A stretch of DNA of 64,000 nt, taken from the NCBI GenBank assembly GCA_033763775.1, contig JANRJW010000014.1, positions 124,001 through 188,000 on the forward strand. The letters are read 5' to 3'. Below the pieces are notes generated by a model. That model did not search any database, was not told the origin of the DNA, and worked only from the letters and a program-made list of their open reading frames with translations. The DNA is from JAJTHB01 sp033763775. Its GTDB lineage: Bacteria > Pseudomonadota > Alphaproteobacteria > Rickettsiales > SXRF01. The translations under genes and the position numbers were made by a program. Shown here piece after piece: positions 34,203-42,803 of the stretch (the stretch's first letter is position 1; each line of letters starts with the position of its first letter).

Positions 34203-34787
34203 TTAGTTATACCCTCTTCGAGGATCATCCTTCAGCTTCACATAACTCACCACGCGCTGCACGTAGCTGGTGGTGCTGGCAATGTGAGTGACCTTATCCA
34301 GCTCGGTCTGATCCTGCGCGATACCCATGAGATACACCACCTGATTCACCGTGATGACCGAATAGTTGATCGAGCGCACACCTTTTTCCAGAATCATACG
34401 GCTACGAACCTGCGTTGAAACCCAGACATCGCGCGTGTAGTTCCAGATGCCAGCACGATCGCTGATCTGAATCTCGTTGATGACCTCTTTCACGCCCTCC
34501 ACTTGCCAGGCCAGGCGCACCGCCTCAATCTGCGATTCGGGCTTGTTCACATTGCCGGTCAGCAGCACGCGGCCTTCCACGGACTTCACTTCCACATTCG
34601 CCAGCAGGTCTTTATAATCTTTGTTGGCGAATTTGTTTTTGATTTGAATAAGTATGGCCGCATCATCAATCGCATTGCCAACCGAGCGCTCCTGCGCCAC
34701 CACCGCCGCCGTCTCGGTACCACCGGCAATCAGCAGAGGAATACAGCCGGACAGCGCCAGCGGCAGCAACACCAGCCATTGTTTCAT
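34203..34787 (-). CDS. BON-domain outer-membrane lipoprotein (DolP-like)
   Basis: A 194-residue lipoprotein with signal peptide and lipobox LALSGC. Two BON domains follow (about 45-115 and 120-190), the layout of E. coli DolP (YraP), which keeps the outer membrane intact. The start is fixed by GGAGGATATC-ATG; a longer frame lacks a signal peptide start. It overlaps the yraN stop by four bases. Synteny with rsmI, yraN and the LpoA-like gene matches the E. coli yraL-yraP neighbourhood and supports the call. Confidence 0.85.
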   Translation of the reverse strand: MKQWLVLLPLALSGCIPLLIAGGTETAAVVAQERSVGNAIDDAAILIQIKNKFANKDYKDLLANVEVKSVEGRVLLTGNVNKPESQIEAVRLAWQVEGVKEVINEIQISDRAGIWNYTRDVWVSTQVRSRMILEKGVRSINYSVITVNQVVYLMGIAQDQTELDKVTHIASTTSYVQRVVSYVKLKDDPRRGYN

Positions 34788-35179
34788 GATATCCTCCATG
34801 CGTCCCTGATATGCACCGGCCACCGACGCGGCGCGATGTAAATAACATCTAAGCGCATTGTATCGATGCGCCGGGAGGTTAGTCCAGCAATTTTGTGATC
34901 ATTAGCAATGAGCGTTGCCATGGCACTGGCGATGCGCGCCTGCTTGTGCGGCGTGATAGATTCCGAAAGCTGCTCGCTGCGTGCGCGTGCCTTGACCTCT
35001 ACCGCCACCAGCGTGCGGCCTTTCATGGCGAGAATATCAATCTCGCCGCTGCCCGCGCGGTAGCGCTCCGCCAGCACATGGTAGCCCTTCAGACGCAACA
35101 GCCATGCGGCGATTTTTTCAGCACGCAGACCACGCTGCTGCGAGCTAGCTGGTTTTGATCTGGGAAAGCGCGAGTGCAT
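34784..35179 (-). CDS. yraN: YraN/UPF0102 family nuclease-fold protein
   Basis: A 131-residue protein of the UPF0102 family. RGLRAEKIAAWLLRLKGY and GSGEIDILAMKGRTLVAVEVKAR form the restriction-endonuclease-like core with Glu, Asp, Glu and Lys residues; enzymatic activity in vivo is not firmly known. It overlaps the rsmI end by 35 bases and the BON gene start by four, so the three are one transcription unit. Confidence 0.9.
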   Translation of the reverse strand: MHSRFPRSKPASSQQRGLRAEKIAAWLLRLKGYHVLAERYRAGSGEIDILAMKGRTLVAVEVKARARSEQLSESITPHKQARIASAMATLIANDHKIAGLTSRRIDTMRLDVIYIAPRRWPVHIRDAWRIS

Positions 35180-35999
35180 AAATTTCTTTTTTCGAACGCC
35201 CGGTCATCTGCGCGATGAGCGCCGAGGTTTCTTTGATGCCGTGGGTGGGCAGCAGCGCGGCAATCTGCGCCGCAATCAACTCGTCAGACACGGTCTCCTC
35301 CAGCGGCGACGCCACTACCAGCACCACCTCGCCTTTCGGCTCGCCCGCGCTTGCGTAGTGCGCAAGCAGCTCAGAAAGCGTGCCGCGCCGCGCCTCTTCA
35401 AATAATTTGGTGATCTCGCGCACCACTGCCGCCTGACGGTTGCCTAGCACGTCGTGCATGGCGGCAAGGGTGTCGTTGAGCCGCCGGGCAGATTCAAAAA
35501 ACACTAGGCTGGAGGGCACCGCCCTGAGCGCCTGCAGATCCTGCTTTCGCGCCTGCTCTTTGGCTGGCAGAAAACCCGCAAAGAAAAATCGCTCACACGG
35601 GATGGCCGAAAGGACCAGCGCCGCCATGACACTGGACGCACCCGGCAGAAAAGACACATGAAAGCCGCGATCCGCCGCCGCGCGTACGAGCCGGAACCCG
35701 GGGTCAGAGATGAGCGGCGTGCCCGCATCCGACACCAGCGCCACACGCTTTCCATCAGAAAGCAGTGCTAAAATCTCTGCTTCTTTCTTATCATCACTGT
35801 GATCATGATAAGAAAGGGTTGGTGTGGTGATGCCATAGCTTGAGAGCAGCTTTGCTGTCACGCGCGTGTCTTCGCAGGCAATTATATCCACCGATTTCAG
35901 GCATTCAATTGCGCGCAGCGTGATATCGCCGAGATTGCCAATTGGCGTCGCCACCACATAAAGCCCGGGCGGTAATGTTTGACTGGAATGTGCTTTCAC
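35145..35999 (-). CDS. rsmI: 16S rRNA 2'-O-ribose C1402 methyltransferase
   Basis: A 284-residue SAM-dependent tetrapyrrole-methylase-fold enzyme. VATPIGNLGDITLRAIECLK, ACEDTRVTAKLL, VSDAGTPLISDPG and LPGASSVMAAL match RsmI, which methylates C1402 of 16S rRNA in the decoding centre. The length is typical. It is divergent from the LpoA-like gene across a 41-base gap and first in the rsmI-yraN-BON-gshB series. Confidence 0.95.
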   Translation of the reverse strand: MKAHSSQTLPPGLYVVATPIGNLGDITLRAIECLKSVDIIACEDTRVTAKLLSSYGITTPTLSYHDHSDDKKEAEILALLSDGKRVALVSDAGTPLISDPGFRLVRAAADRGFHVSFLPGASSVMAALVLSAIPCERFFFAGFLPAKEQARKQDLQALRAVPSSLVFFESARRLNDTLAAMHDVLGNRQAAVVREITKLFEEARRGTLSELLAHYASAGEPKGEVVLVVASPLEETVSDELIAAQIAALLPTHGIKETSALIAQMTGRSKKEIYALALSQIKTS

Positions 36000-36040
36000 A
36001 TTAGCTTCCTTTCCAGTGAATCTATAGCGCGGTTTTTTCC

Positions 36041-37279
36041 ATGATGATACGTTCTTTCTTCACGCTCGCGCTGGCTGGCCTTGTGCTTGCCTCATGCGCC
36101 GGTGCTCTCCCTGCTCAGAAACCCGCCCCCAAACAGCAAGCCGCCGCTCCTCAGCCGCCGATCATCAGCGAGGCACCTGCCATTGCTTCCCGCGGGGTGA
36201 TTCCTGCCGAAGCGCCGGTGGTGAAGGTTGCGCTGCTCGTGCCACTTTCCGGCGAATCCATGGCCGTGGGCACCGCCATGCTTGATGCCGCCACCATGGC
36301 GCTGCATCATGCCTATGGCAATGCCCCCTCAGACGCGATTAAACGCCGCGTCATCATCCTGCCAAAAGATACCGGCAACACCGCTGCTGATTCCGCACGC
36401 GCAGCACGTCAGGCCATTGAGCAGGGCGCAACCATCATCGTCGGCCCACTTTTCAGCCAGTCTGTCAGTGCTATTGCACCCATGGCAAAAGAAGCCGGCA
36501 TCACCATGATCACCTTCTCGAATAATCAGGCCGTAGCAAGTGACGGTGTTTATACTTTCGGCTTTTTGCCGGAGCAGCAAGTGGAGCGCATGGCAGAATA
36601 TCTGTTCTTGAAAAACATCGGACAGATTGCCGCGCTGGCACCCAATGATGCTTATGGTCAGAAAGTGCTGGATGCAATGATTGCCGCAGCACGTAAACGG
36701 GGCATACAAGCAACGCCTAATGAACTTTATGCGCCAAGTGCGCGCAACATCGAAGCAGCGGTTGCACGCCTGGCAGAAGCACATGGGCAGGCAGGTGATA
36801 GTAAAAAAACACAGGCACTTTTTATTGCTGATGGCGGCGCCCAGCTGAAAACAATTCTTGGCGAACTGAAAAAAAGTAGCCTTGATCTCTCCAAAATCAG
36901 GCTGATCGGCACCGGCCAGTGGGATGACCCCGAGCTACTCAAGCTACCAGAAATGCGCGGCGCATGGTTCCCCAGCGCACCACCCCAGCCTTATCAGAAT
37001 TTTGAGCGCCAGTTTGAAACGATTTATGGCTATAAACCGATACGTCTGGCAAGCCTCGCTTACGATGCGATGACACTGGTCAGCACTCTGGCGATGAGCT
37101 CCGAAGATGGCCATATTAACCGCGCGGCGCTCACCGATCCGCAAGGGTATCTGGGCGGCGCCAACAGCCTCTACCGCCTGATGCCCGATGGCACCAGCCA
37201 GCGCCCACTTGCTGTTTTAGAAATAACGGCGGATGGATTTATGGTGATCGACCCCGCTAAGAAAAGTTTTGATCGCTAG
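36041..37279 (+). CDS. Penicillin-binding protein activator, LpoA-like lipoprotein
   Basis: A 412-residue lipoprotein (lipobox VLASCAG) with a Pro/Gln/Ala-rich linker to residue 60, then a type I periplasmic-binding fold (VKVALLVPLSGESMAVG, IVGPLFSQSVSAIAPMA). This is the C-domain of LpoA, which activates PBP1a; the N-terminal TPR domain of the enterobacterial protein is absent, as usual outside gammaproteobacteria. Position next to rsmI and yraN supports the assignment. ATGs at 36041 and 36044 are both possible. Confidence 0.82.
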   Translation: MMIRSFFTLALAGLVLASCAGALPAQKPAPKQQAAAPQPPIISEAPAIASRGVIPAEAPVVKVALLVPLSGESMAVGTAMLDAATMALHHAYGNAPSDAIKRRVIILPKDTGNTAADSARAARQAIEQGATIIVGPLFSQSVSAIAPMAKEAGITMITFSNNQAVASDGVYTFGFLPEQQVERMAEYLFLKNIGQIAALAPNDAYGQKVLDAMIAAARKRGIQATPNELYAPSARNIEAAVARLAEAHGQAGDSKKTQALFIADGGAQLKTILGELKKSSLDLSKIRLIGTGQWDDPELLKLPEMRGAWFPSAPPQPYQNFERQFETIYGYKPIRLASLAYDAMTLVSTLAMSSEDGHINRAALTDPQGYLGGANSLYRLMPDGTSQRPLAVLEITADGFMVIDPAKKSFDR

Positions 37280-37281
37280 GG

Positions 37282-38538
37282 TCAGCTGCTCAAAAGCTCG
37301 GCTGTGAGGGTGGTGAGCACAAGCGCGCCGCGCATCGTGGTCTGCACTCTTCCCGAAATAGGCACAAGCAGACCTTCACGCTCGTAAAGCGCGCGCTTCT
37401 TACTGTTGATGATGGAAAGAAACGGCGCATCCTCAATACCTGCGCTGAGGCGAATGCCCATCATGAACCGCTCTTCAAGATCTGTTTCGGTATCAAGTGG
37501 CTGCCATGTTTCCATGCCATGCCCTGCGGCCTCCACCTGCGCCAGCCAGCGCTCCGGCGATTTGAGGGTGCTGGTGGCCGTTCGGTAGGCGGTGGACGGT
37601 GGACGGTGGACGAAATTATCTTTTATGTCTACTGTCCACTGTTCACTGTTCACTAGATCATGACCTGCGGTCATAATCCTGCCATGCGCGCCGGGGCCAA
37701 TGCCGGCATATTCGCCGCCCTGCCAGTAGGTCAGGTTGTGGCGGCTTTCTGCTCCCGGCCTTGCATAGTTCGACACTTCATACGCCGAAAGGCCGCGTGC
37801 GCCAGTCATCTCGGCGGTGAGCTCATACAGACTTTTTGCCAGCTCATCCTCCGGCAGCGCAAACTGCCCTTTGGCATAGGCGGTGGCAAAGGCGGTGTTT
37901 GGCTCGATGGTCAGCTGATAGAGCGAGAGATGCTCGGTGCCAAAGCTAAGCGCCTGCGATAACTCAGCCTGCCATGAAGCTAAAGTTTGGTTTGGCCGCG
38001 CATAAATGAGATCAAAGGAGACACGTTCAAACTGCTGCTGCGCCAGCTCAATCGCCGCGACTGCCTCGCGCGCGCTGTGGCCACGCCCGAGAAAGCTGAG
38101 CTCCTTATCATCGAACGACTGCACACCAAGCGACACACGATTCACCCCCGCCTGGCTGAAGGAAGCAAAGCTTCCGGTTTCGATGGTGGTCGGGTTCGCT
38201 TCCAGCGTGATTTCGACAGGTTCCAGCGCCGGCCAGTGCTGCCTGGCACGCTGAATCAGCACATGAACGGTCTCCGGCGGCATCAGCGAGGGCGTGCCGC
38301 CACCAAAAAAAATGCTCGAAAGACGGCGCTTGGGCAATTTACCTGCCATAAAATCAAGCTCGGTCAGCAGCGCTTTTTCCCAGCGCGCCTGATCCACCCC
38401 CGCGCGCACATGGCTGTTAAAATCGCAGTAAGGGCATTTAGACAGGCAAAACGGCCAGTGGATATAAAGGGCAACAGCCCCCCGCGCTTGTTGCGAGGTC
38501 TGGTGTTTTTTATTTATTGCGTTACTATTGGTTTCCAT
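37282..38538 (-). CDS. hemW: Radical SAM heme chaperone HemW with in-frame repeat insertion
   Basis: A 418-residue protein. WPFCLSKCPYCDF holds the Cys-x3-Cys-x2-Cys cluster motif, and FFGGGTPSLM and VSLGVQSFDDKEL are family features. HemW is related to HemN but acts as a heme chaperone. The ATG at 38538 is preferred to an upstream TTG. Residues about 10-22 derive from the inverted repeat 38478-38581, and residues about 295-317 (VNSEQWTVDIKDNFVHRPPS) are translated heptad repeat. Both are absent from the normal family pattern. It converges with the LpoA-like gene two bases away. Confidence 0.92.
   Translation of the reverse strand: METNSNAINKKHQTSQQARGAVALYIHWPFCLSKCPYCDFNSHVRAGVDQARWEKALLTELDFMAGKLPKRRLSSIFFGGGTPSLMPPETVHVLIQRARQHWPALEPVEITLEANPTTIETGSFASFSQAGVNRVSLGVQSFDDKELSFLGRGHSAREAVAAIELAQQQFERVSFDLIYARPNQTLASWQAELSQALSFGTEHLSLYQLTIEPNTAFATAYAKGQFALPEDELAKSLYELTAEMTGARGLSAYEVSNYARPGAESRHNLTYWQGGEYAGIGPGAHGRIMTAGHDLVNSEQWTVDIKDNFVHRPPSTAYRTATSTLKSPERWLAQVEAAGHGMETWQPLDTETDLEERFMMGIRLSAGIEDAPFLSIINSKKRALYEREGLLVPISGRVQTTMRGALVLTTLTAELLSS
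37591..37655. repeat. Inverted heptad array inside hemW
   Basis: On the coding (minus) strand: AGTGAAC twice, AGTGGAC, AGTAGAC, about 15 bases of spacer, then GTCCACC three times. The arms are inverted. It is read without a frame break as hemW residues about 295-317. Confidence 0.85.
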
Positions 38539-38581
38539 GACCAACTTCTACAAGGAACCAGACCCCGCAACAAGTGCGGGG
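38478..38581. repeat. Inverted repeat spanning the hemW start
   Basis: Left arm CCCCCGCGCTTGTTGCGAGG TCTGG (38478-38503) and right arm CCAGACCCCGCAACAAGTGC GGGG (38558-38581) are inverted copies. The left arm is translated as part of the HemW N-terminus (HQTSQQARG). The right arm ends nine bases before the start codon of the divergent 278-residue gene. Confidence 0.8.
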
Positions 38582-38589
38582 TTTACACC

Positions 38590-39426
38590 ATGAAACTAAA
38601 CCCTAAAGAACAAGAGCAGCTGACCAGCCTGATGACACGGCTGTGTGAAGAGATCCGCACCATTGAGAGCGAATATGGGCTGGTGGTGGGCGAGGGGGAT
38701 TTCCGCCCGCGCATTGATTATTTCCACGATGCCGTGCAGGCGCTTTTTTCCGGCGAAGCAAAGCATCTCGAAGATGGCGGCCGGCTCGGCGTGGAGTTTC
38801 TGGCCTATGATGTGCAGTGCCTGCGCTACCTGATCACCATGCCATTATCGCCGTTTAAAGCAAAAGGTGGCATGGATTCAGCGCACAGCGAGCTGGTGGC
38901 GCTGGATCACCAGCTGGTGGCGCAGCCCAGACGCCCCGACCGCAAAACCAAAGAACGCCTGATTGAGCTTTATGAACATTACAGTGTGCTGTTTGCCGCG
39001 CTGCTCAAACCACAAGCCGACGCCGATACCCATGAACGCACCGGCGATCTTGATGCTGATGTGCGTGAACTAAGCGCCATCATCCAGCAATGCGAAAAGG
39101 GCAACAGCAATGCAGTGGCCAACCTCGCGAACCATCTGGAAGATGAGCAGCTGCGCGCCGAGCTGATCGCGTTCATCCAAAATGGCGGCATGAAAAAACC
39201 CGAGATGGTGAAGAAACTCATCGCGGCCTTAAAAGCCAAAAGCAAAGCCAAGGACAAAGCCCGCGCCGCGCTCGAAAAAGCGTACATGGACTACAGCCTG
39301 ACCCAGCTGGCGCTGTTTGAAAACTCCCGCGATATGCTGAAAAAAATGGCGACCCAAGGCATGAATCTGGTGGGCAGCTTCGTTGAAACCTCCATCAGCC
39401 AGACACGCCGCGAAATGGGGCGTTAA
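38590..39426 (+). CDS. Uncharacterised helical protein (278 residues)
   Basis: Not recognised. Predicted to be almost entirely helical and cytosolic: no signal peptide or membrane segment. It is acidic in the middle (residues about 150-175), with a Lys/Ala-rich stretch (KLIAALKAKSKAKDKARA, about 216-233) that could be a coiled coil or nucleic-acid-binding helix, and an amphipathic C-terminus. The ATG at 38590 is chosen because the longer frame from 37987 is antisense hemW and repeat sequence. It starts nine bases after the inverted repeat shared with hemW. Confidence 0.7.
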   Translation: MKLNPKEQEQLTSLMTRLCEEIRTIESEYGLVVGEGDFRPRIDYFHDAVQALFSGEAKHLEDGGRLGVEFLAYDVQCLRYLITMPLSPFKAKGGMDSAHSELVALDHQLVAQPRRPDRKTKERLIELYEHYSVLFAALLKPQADADTHERTGDLDADVRELSAIIQQCEKGNSNAVANLANHLEDEQLRAELIAFIQNGGMKKPEMVKKLIAALKAKSKAKDKARAALEKAYMDYSLTQLALFENSRDMLKKMATQGMNLVGSFVETSISQTRREMGR

Positions 39427-39566
39427 TCGCCAATAGTTTGGCCATTGCATTGATATAGATATATATTTCGGCGTATTTCAAGCGGTGGAATGAGAATTCC
39501 GGAAACTGCTCATTTGTTATAATCTTAACTGAATTTTATTAAAAAATATGATAAAATACTTACATT

Positions 39567-41981
39567 ATGAACTCGTTTCTGCGGCACTGTGTTTGTTTTT
39601 CATTAGCAACGAGCAGCGCGCTTGCCCTGCCGCTGCACGCTGCCGCACAAACGCAAACCATCAGCCAATCGTATAGCACGCCGGGCTTTGTTTCTGTGCC
39701 GCCGCTAGGTGGCGCTCCGGCAGATGATGGCGAACAATCTCCAGAACAGTTTAGTCAAATTGCCGGATTTAACGCCGCACAAAACGCCTACAGCCCCTTT
39801 GAGGTCAGTTACCAAGCGTCCACGGGCGATATTCTAATACGCGACCCGATCAACGGCGCCATCATCATGAATTCAGCCGGCACCAATCATAAAAGTTATG
39901 ATACCTCCTGGGATTTCCGCAGCGCTAAAAATGAAGTGCCGTTGCCGGCCGAGAATATTCAGTTCATCCCTCAACCCAACGGCTACGACCTCGAAGTCAC
40001 GGTGAGGAATAACGCCGCAGAGGCAGGACGAGTCGGCACCATCTTTGCCCATGGTATGCGCCTCGCCAGCAGCGTTCAGTATCGCAGCTTCAATTATTTT
40101 CAGGTCGGCGACAGGCTGAATCAGGCACAGATGAACCATATCGGCTACTGGCTTCCGTTCATCAGCCTGTATCCTGGCGGTGAATCCTACTCGCCGCTGA
40201 TTTATCTGCAGGGCAATGCGACTGCGCAAAATGGTGATGCGGCCGAATATGGTATCGGCGTATCGCTGCAATATCCGGTGCTGGAATATGGCACCGTAGG
40301 CGTGGCGCTTCAGGGTGTTTCAGGAACATGGCGCGTTGTGTTTTATAACAACCCGCGCTATCGCGGCACAACAGGGCCGTGCGGCCCGAATGACCCGCCC
40401 TGCGGCGATCTGATCAGTTCCAGATACATACCCGAAGATGATATCAAACCCGGTGAGCGACGCACATACCGCATGTCGGTGCGCATCATGCGCAACCCCA
40501 GCAGCTATCCCGAAATTCCTTATGAATGGCTGAGGCTGTTTAATCCATATCGTGAATATTTCCAAAAGCTCTATGGCATGCCACGCTACCGCGTGGACCC
40601 TCGTCCGATGGCCGGGGTCGGCCTGTCGATTCAACACATGGTCAGCCCGACCAACCCGTGGGGCTTCATGAACCCACGGCTGGATACCGAAGGCTGGGGT
40701 CCGATTGTCAATGACCTGCGCCGCCTGCGCGATCAGCAGGGCTGGTCACGGCAGGTGCTCTGGGCACCCACCGGCATCAACCCCGTGGATAATTTCAACA
40801 CCAATTTTCGCCATGAATTCACCTCACGCTGGCAAGATCTCGATGCCGCGAGAAACAGCATGAACATTCTTGAAGATTTTGCTACCGACGGCACCCTTGG
40901 CCTGTGGTGGGGGCGCACCACGAGAGTCAGCACCGAAGGCTGGGAAAACGCCACCAGCGAAACTTTTGACCAACGAAGCCCACGTCTGCGCGCGCTTTCA
41001 TTTAAAGAAATGGAAGGCGCCAAACGTGTAAATGCCACGGTGATCGGGCTTGATGAATTTATTCTGCCATCACACCGCAATTTTACATGGCTGAATGAGC
41101 TTCGCCTGCGCTACCCGAATATGAGCTTCTCGGCAGAGGCTTTTCAGTCCGATATCATTCATGTGCTGGCGGCCAACTTCAAAGCGCTGGGCGCTGTACC
41201 CGAAACCACCGACCAAACCGCCTGCACCGATGGCCGTCCGCTGATTCTCCCGCTGGCGCTGCCGGACTTCCTGCTGCGTCACCACGAAACCTGGGGCTAT
41301 GGCTGGATCAGCTGGATTAACGGCAATGCCTGCCAGCCCGGCTCAGTGCACGCCTCGAACACCCAGGCAACGCTGTATTGGCCACAATATGTGGCGGCGC
41401 AGGGCTTTGTCCCCGTTCTATCAATCTCAAGCAACTCGCCGCAGCAGATATTGACGCAGTCGGTTATGGATAGTTTTCAGCCGGGATTTATCAGGAGCGT
41501 GCCGCAAGACCTTCAGGAACCCTATGCCATTGAACTGGCAGAGCAACCCACCTCCGCCACCGCGGAATGTGGTGATACCGTAACCCTCAGCGCCGAACCG
41601 CGACCCAATACGCTGGTGTCGCCCGCTTCTTATCAATGGTACTTCCGTGCGGTTTCGATTGACCCCGCCAACGATACACTGCCAGACGATCTGGCTAATG
41701 GCTTCCTTTCGCCGGTGAGCAACAGCGACTGGTATCAGGGCGCAGCCACCAAAGATTTAAACGTGGTCATTCATCCAAGCACGATTGGCACCTACGCGCT
41801 GCTAATCACCGCCAGCAACGGCGCCAGAACATGGTCATCCTATGTCAGCGTGGATGGGCAGCCTTCCGGTGAAGAAGCGTGCCGACCCGCAAGCCAGATT
41901 GCCGCAGAAGAAGGCGAAGAAACCCCCGAACAGGCGCAGGCCAAACGGCGCCGCAGCCTGTGGAAGCGGCTATTTAGATAA
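39567..41981 (+). CDS. Large secreted protein with possible glycoside-hydrolase-like core and Ig-like C-terminus
   Basis: An 804-residue exported protein of no firmly recognised family, with a signal peptide ending near AAAQT (about residue 28). Residues 65-350 look like a beta-rich domain (ASTGDILIRDPINGAII onward). Residues 355-640 look like an alpha/beta barrel (PWGFMNPRLDTEGWGPIVND, RQVLWAPTGINP, YGWISWINGNAC), reminiscent of the N-terminal beta domain plus barrel of some glycoside hydrolases. Residues about 665-770 resemble an Ig-like domain (YQWYFRAVS, GTYALLITASNG). The C-terminus is acidic, then strongly basic (KRRRSLWKRLFR). Enzyme activity is a guess. It is flanked by an AT-rich spacer and a two-component system. 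Confidence 0.6.
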   Translation: MNSFLRHCVCFSLATSSALALPLHAAAQTQTISQSYSTPGFVSVPPLGGAPADDGEQSPEQFSQIAGFNAAQNAYSPFEVSYQASTGDILIRDPINGAIIMNSAGTNHKSYDTSWDFRSAKNEVPLPAENIQFIPQPNGYDLEVTVRNNAAEAGRVGTIFAHGMRLASSVQYRSFNYFQVGDRLNQAQMNHIGYWLPFISLYPGGESYSPLIYLQGNATAQNGDAAEYGIGVSLQYPVLEYGTVGVALQGVSGTWRVVFYNNPRYRGTTGPCGPNDPPCGDLISSRYIPEDDIKPGERRTYRMSVRIMRNPSSYPEIPYEWLRLFNPYREYFQKLYGMPRYRVDPRPMAGVGLSIQHMVSPTNPWGFMNPRLDTEGWGPIVNDLRRLRDQQGWSRQVLWAPTGINPVDNFNTNFRHEFTSRWQDLDAARNSMNILEDFATDGTLGLWWGRTTRVSTEGWENATSETFDQRSPRLRALSFKEMEGAKRVNATVIGLDEFILPSHRNFTWLNELRLRYPNMSFSAEAFQSDIIHVLAANFKALGAVPETTDQTACTDGRPLILPLALPDFLLRHHETWGYGWISWINGNACQPGSVHASNTQATLYWPQYVAAQGFVPVLSISSNSPQQILTQSVMDSFQPGFIRSVPQDLQEPYAIELAEQPTSATAECGDTVTLSAEPRPNTLVSPASYQWYFRAVSIDPANDTLPDDLANGFLSPVSNSDWYQGAATKDLNVVIHPSTIGTYALLITASNGARTWSSYVSVDGQPSGEEACRPASQIAAEEGEETPEQAQAKRRRSLWKRLFR

Positions 41982-42070
41982 TCCTTTGCGCCGGTAAAAG
42001 CTCCGGTCTTGCTCATGTCGGCGGCGGCGCATGCATAATCATGAATCGGGCGGATGATAAGTGACTTGTG

Positions 42071-42076
42071 TATAAT
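42071..42076 (+). promoter_or_regulatory. Possible -10 box for the two-component operon
   Basis: A perfect TATAAT hexamer lies 56 bases before the response regulator ATG, in the 150-base spacer after the secreted-protein gene. No good -35 is seen at the right spacing. Confidence 0.35.
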
Positions 42077-42131
42077 GGTCTGCGGCGAGTAAACTCAGCT
42101 TATTATCCATTATCAGCGATGCGTTACTGCT

Positions 42132-42803
42132 ATGAAGCTCCTCATTATTGAAGACGATCTTGAATCGGCGAAATACCTGGCCAAAGGTCTGCGCGAGCAC
42201 GGCCATGTGGTAGATCACCGCGCCTCCGGCAAGGAAGGTCTGTTTATGGCCACCACCGAACATTACGACGCACTGATTGTCGACCGCATGGTGCCGGATG
42301 TTGACGGCATGACTGTGGTGCAGACACTGCGCGCTTCCGGCAATGAAACGCCGATTTTATTTTTAACCGCGCTGGATAAGGTTGAGGAAAAAGTAAAAGG
42401 GCTGAAAGCGGGCGCCGATGATTACCTCGCCAAACCTTATTCCTTCACCGAGCTGATGGCGCGCCTCGAGACCATCACCCGCCGCAAAACCGGCGAGAAA
42501 GCCGTGACCAAACTTTCCTGCGGCGAGCTGGAGATGGATCTACTCACGCGCACCGTGCGCCGCGCTGGAAAAACCATCGACCTGCAGGCGCGAGAATTTT
42601 CGCTACTCGAATATCTGATGCGCAATGCTGGTACCGTTGTCACCCGCACCATGCTGCTTGAACATGTGTGGGATTATAATTTTGATCCGCAGACCAACGT
42701 CATCGACGTGCATATCAGCCGCCTGCGCCAGAAGGTGGATAAGGGCTTCGACAAAAGCATGATCCATACGCTCCGCGGCGCTGGCTACAAGCTGGTCGCG
42801 TGA
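42132..42803 (+). CDS. OmpR-family response regulator
   Basis: A 223-residue protein with a receiver domain (IIEDDLESAKYLAKGL; phospho-acceptor Asp51 in LIVDRMVPDVDG; switch Thr in LFLTALD; Lys in DYLAKPYSF) and a C-terminal winged-helix DNA-binding domain (LLEHVWDYNFDPQTNVIDVH). It acts with the kinase encoded next. The signal and target genes are unknown. The secreted-protein gene upstream is a possible target by position only. Confidence 0.94.
   Translation: MKLLIIEDDLESAKYLAKGLREHGHVVDHRASGKEGLFMATTEHYDALIVDRMVPDVDGMTVVQTLRASGNETPILFLTALDKVEEKVKGLKAGADDYLAKPYSFTELMARLETITRRKTGEKAVTKLSCGELEMDLLTRTVRRAGKTIDLQAREFSLLEYLMRNAGTVVTRTMLLEHVWDYNFDPQTNVIDVHISRLRQKVDKGFDKSMIHTLRGAGYKLVA

Noticed and set aside
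38590..39426. Fusion of the 278-residue protein with a 200-residue N-terminal part starting at 37987
   Set aside because: The extra part is antisense hemW plus the inverted repeat; the ATG at 38590 is well placed.
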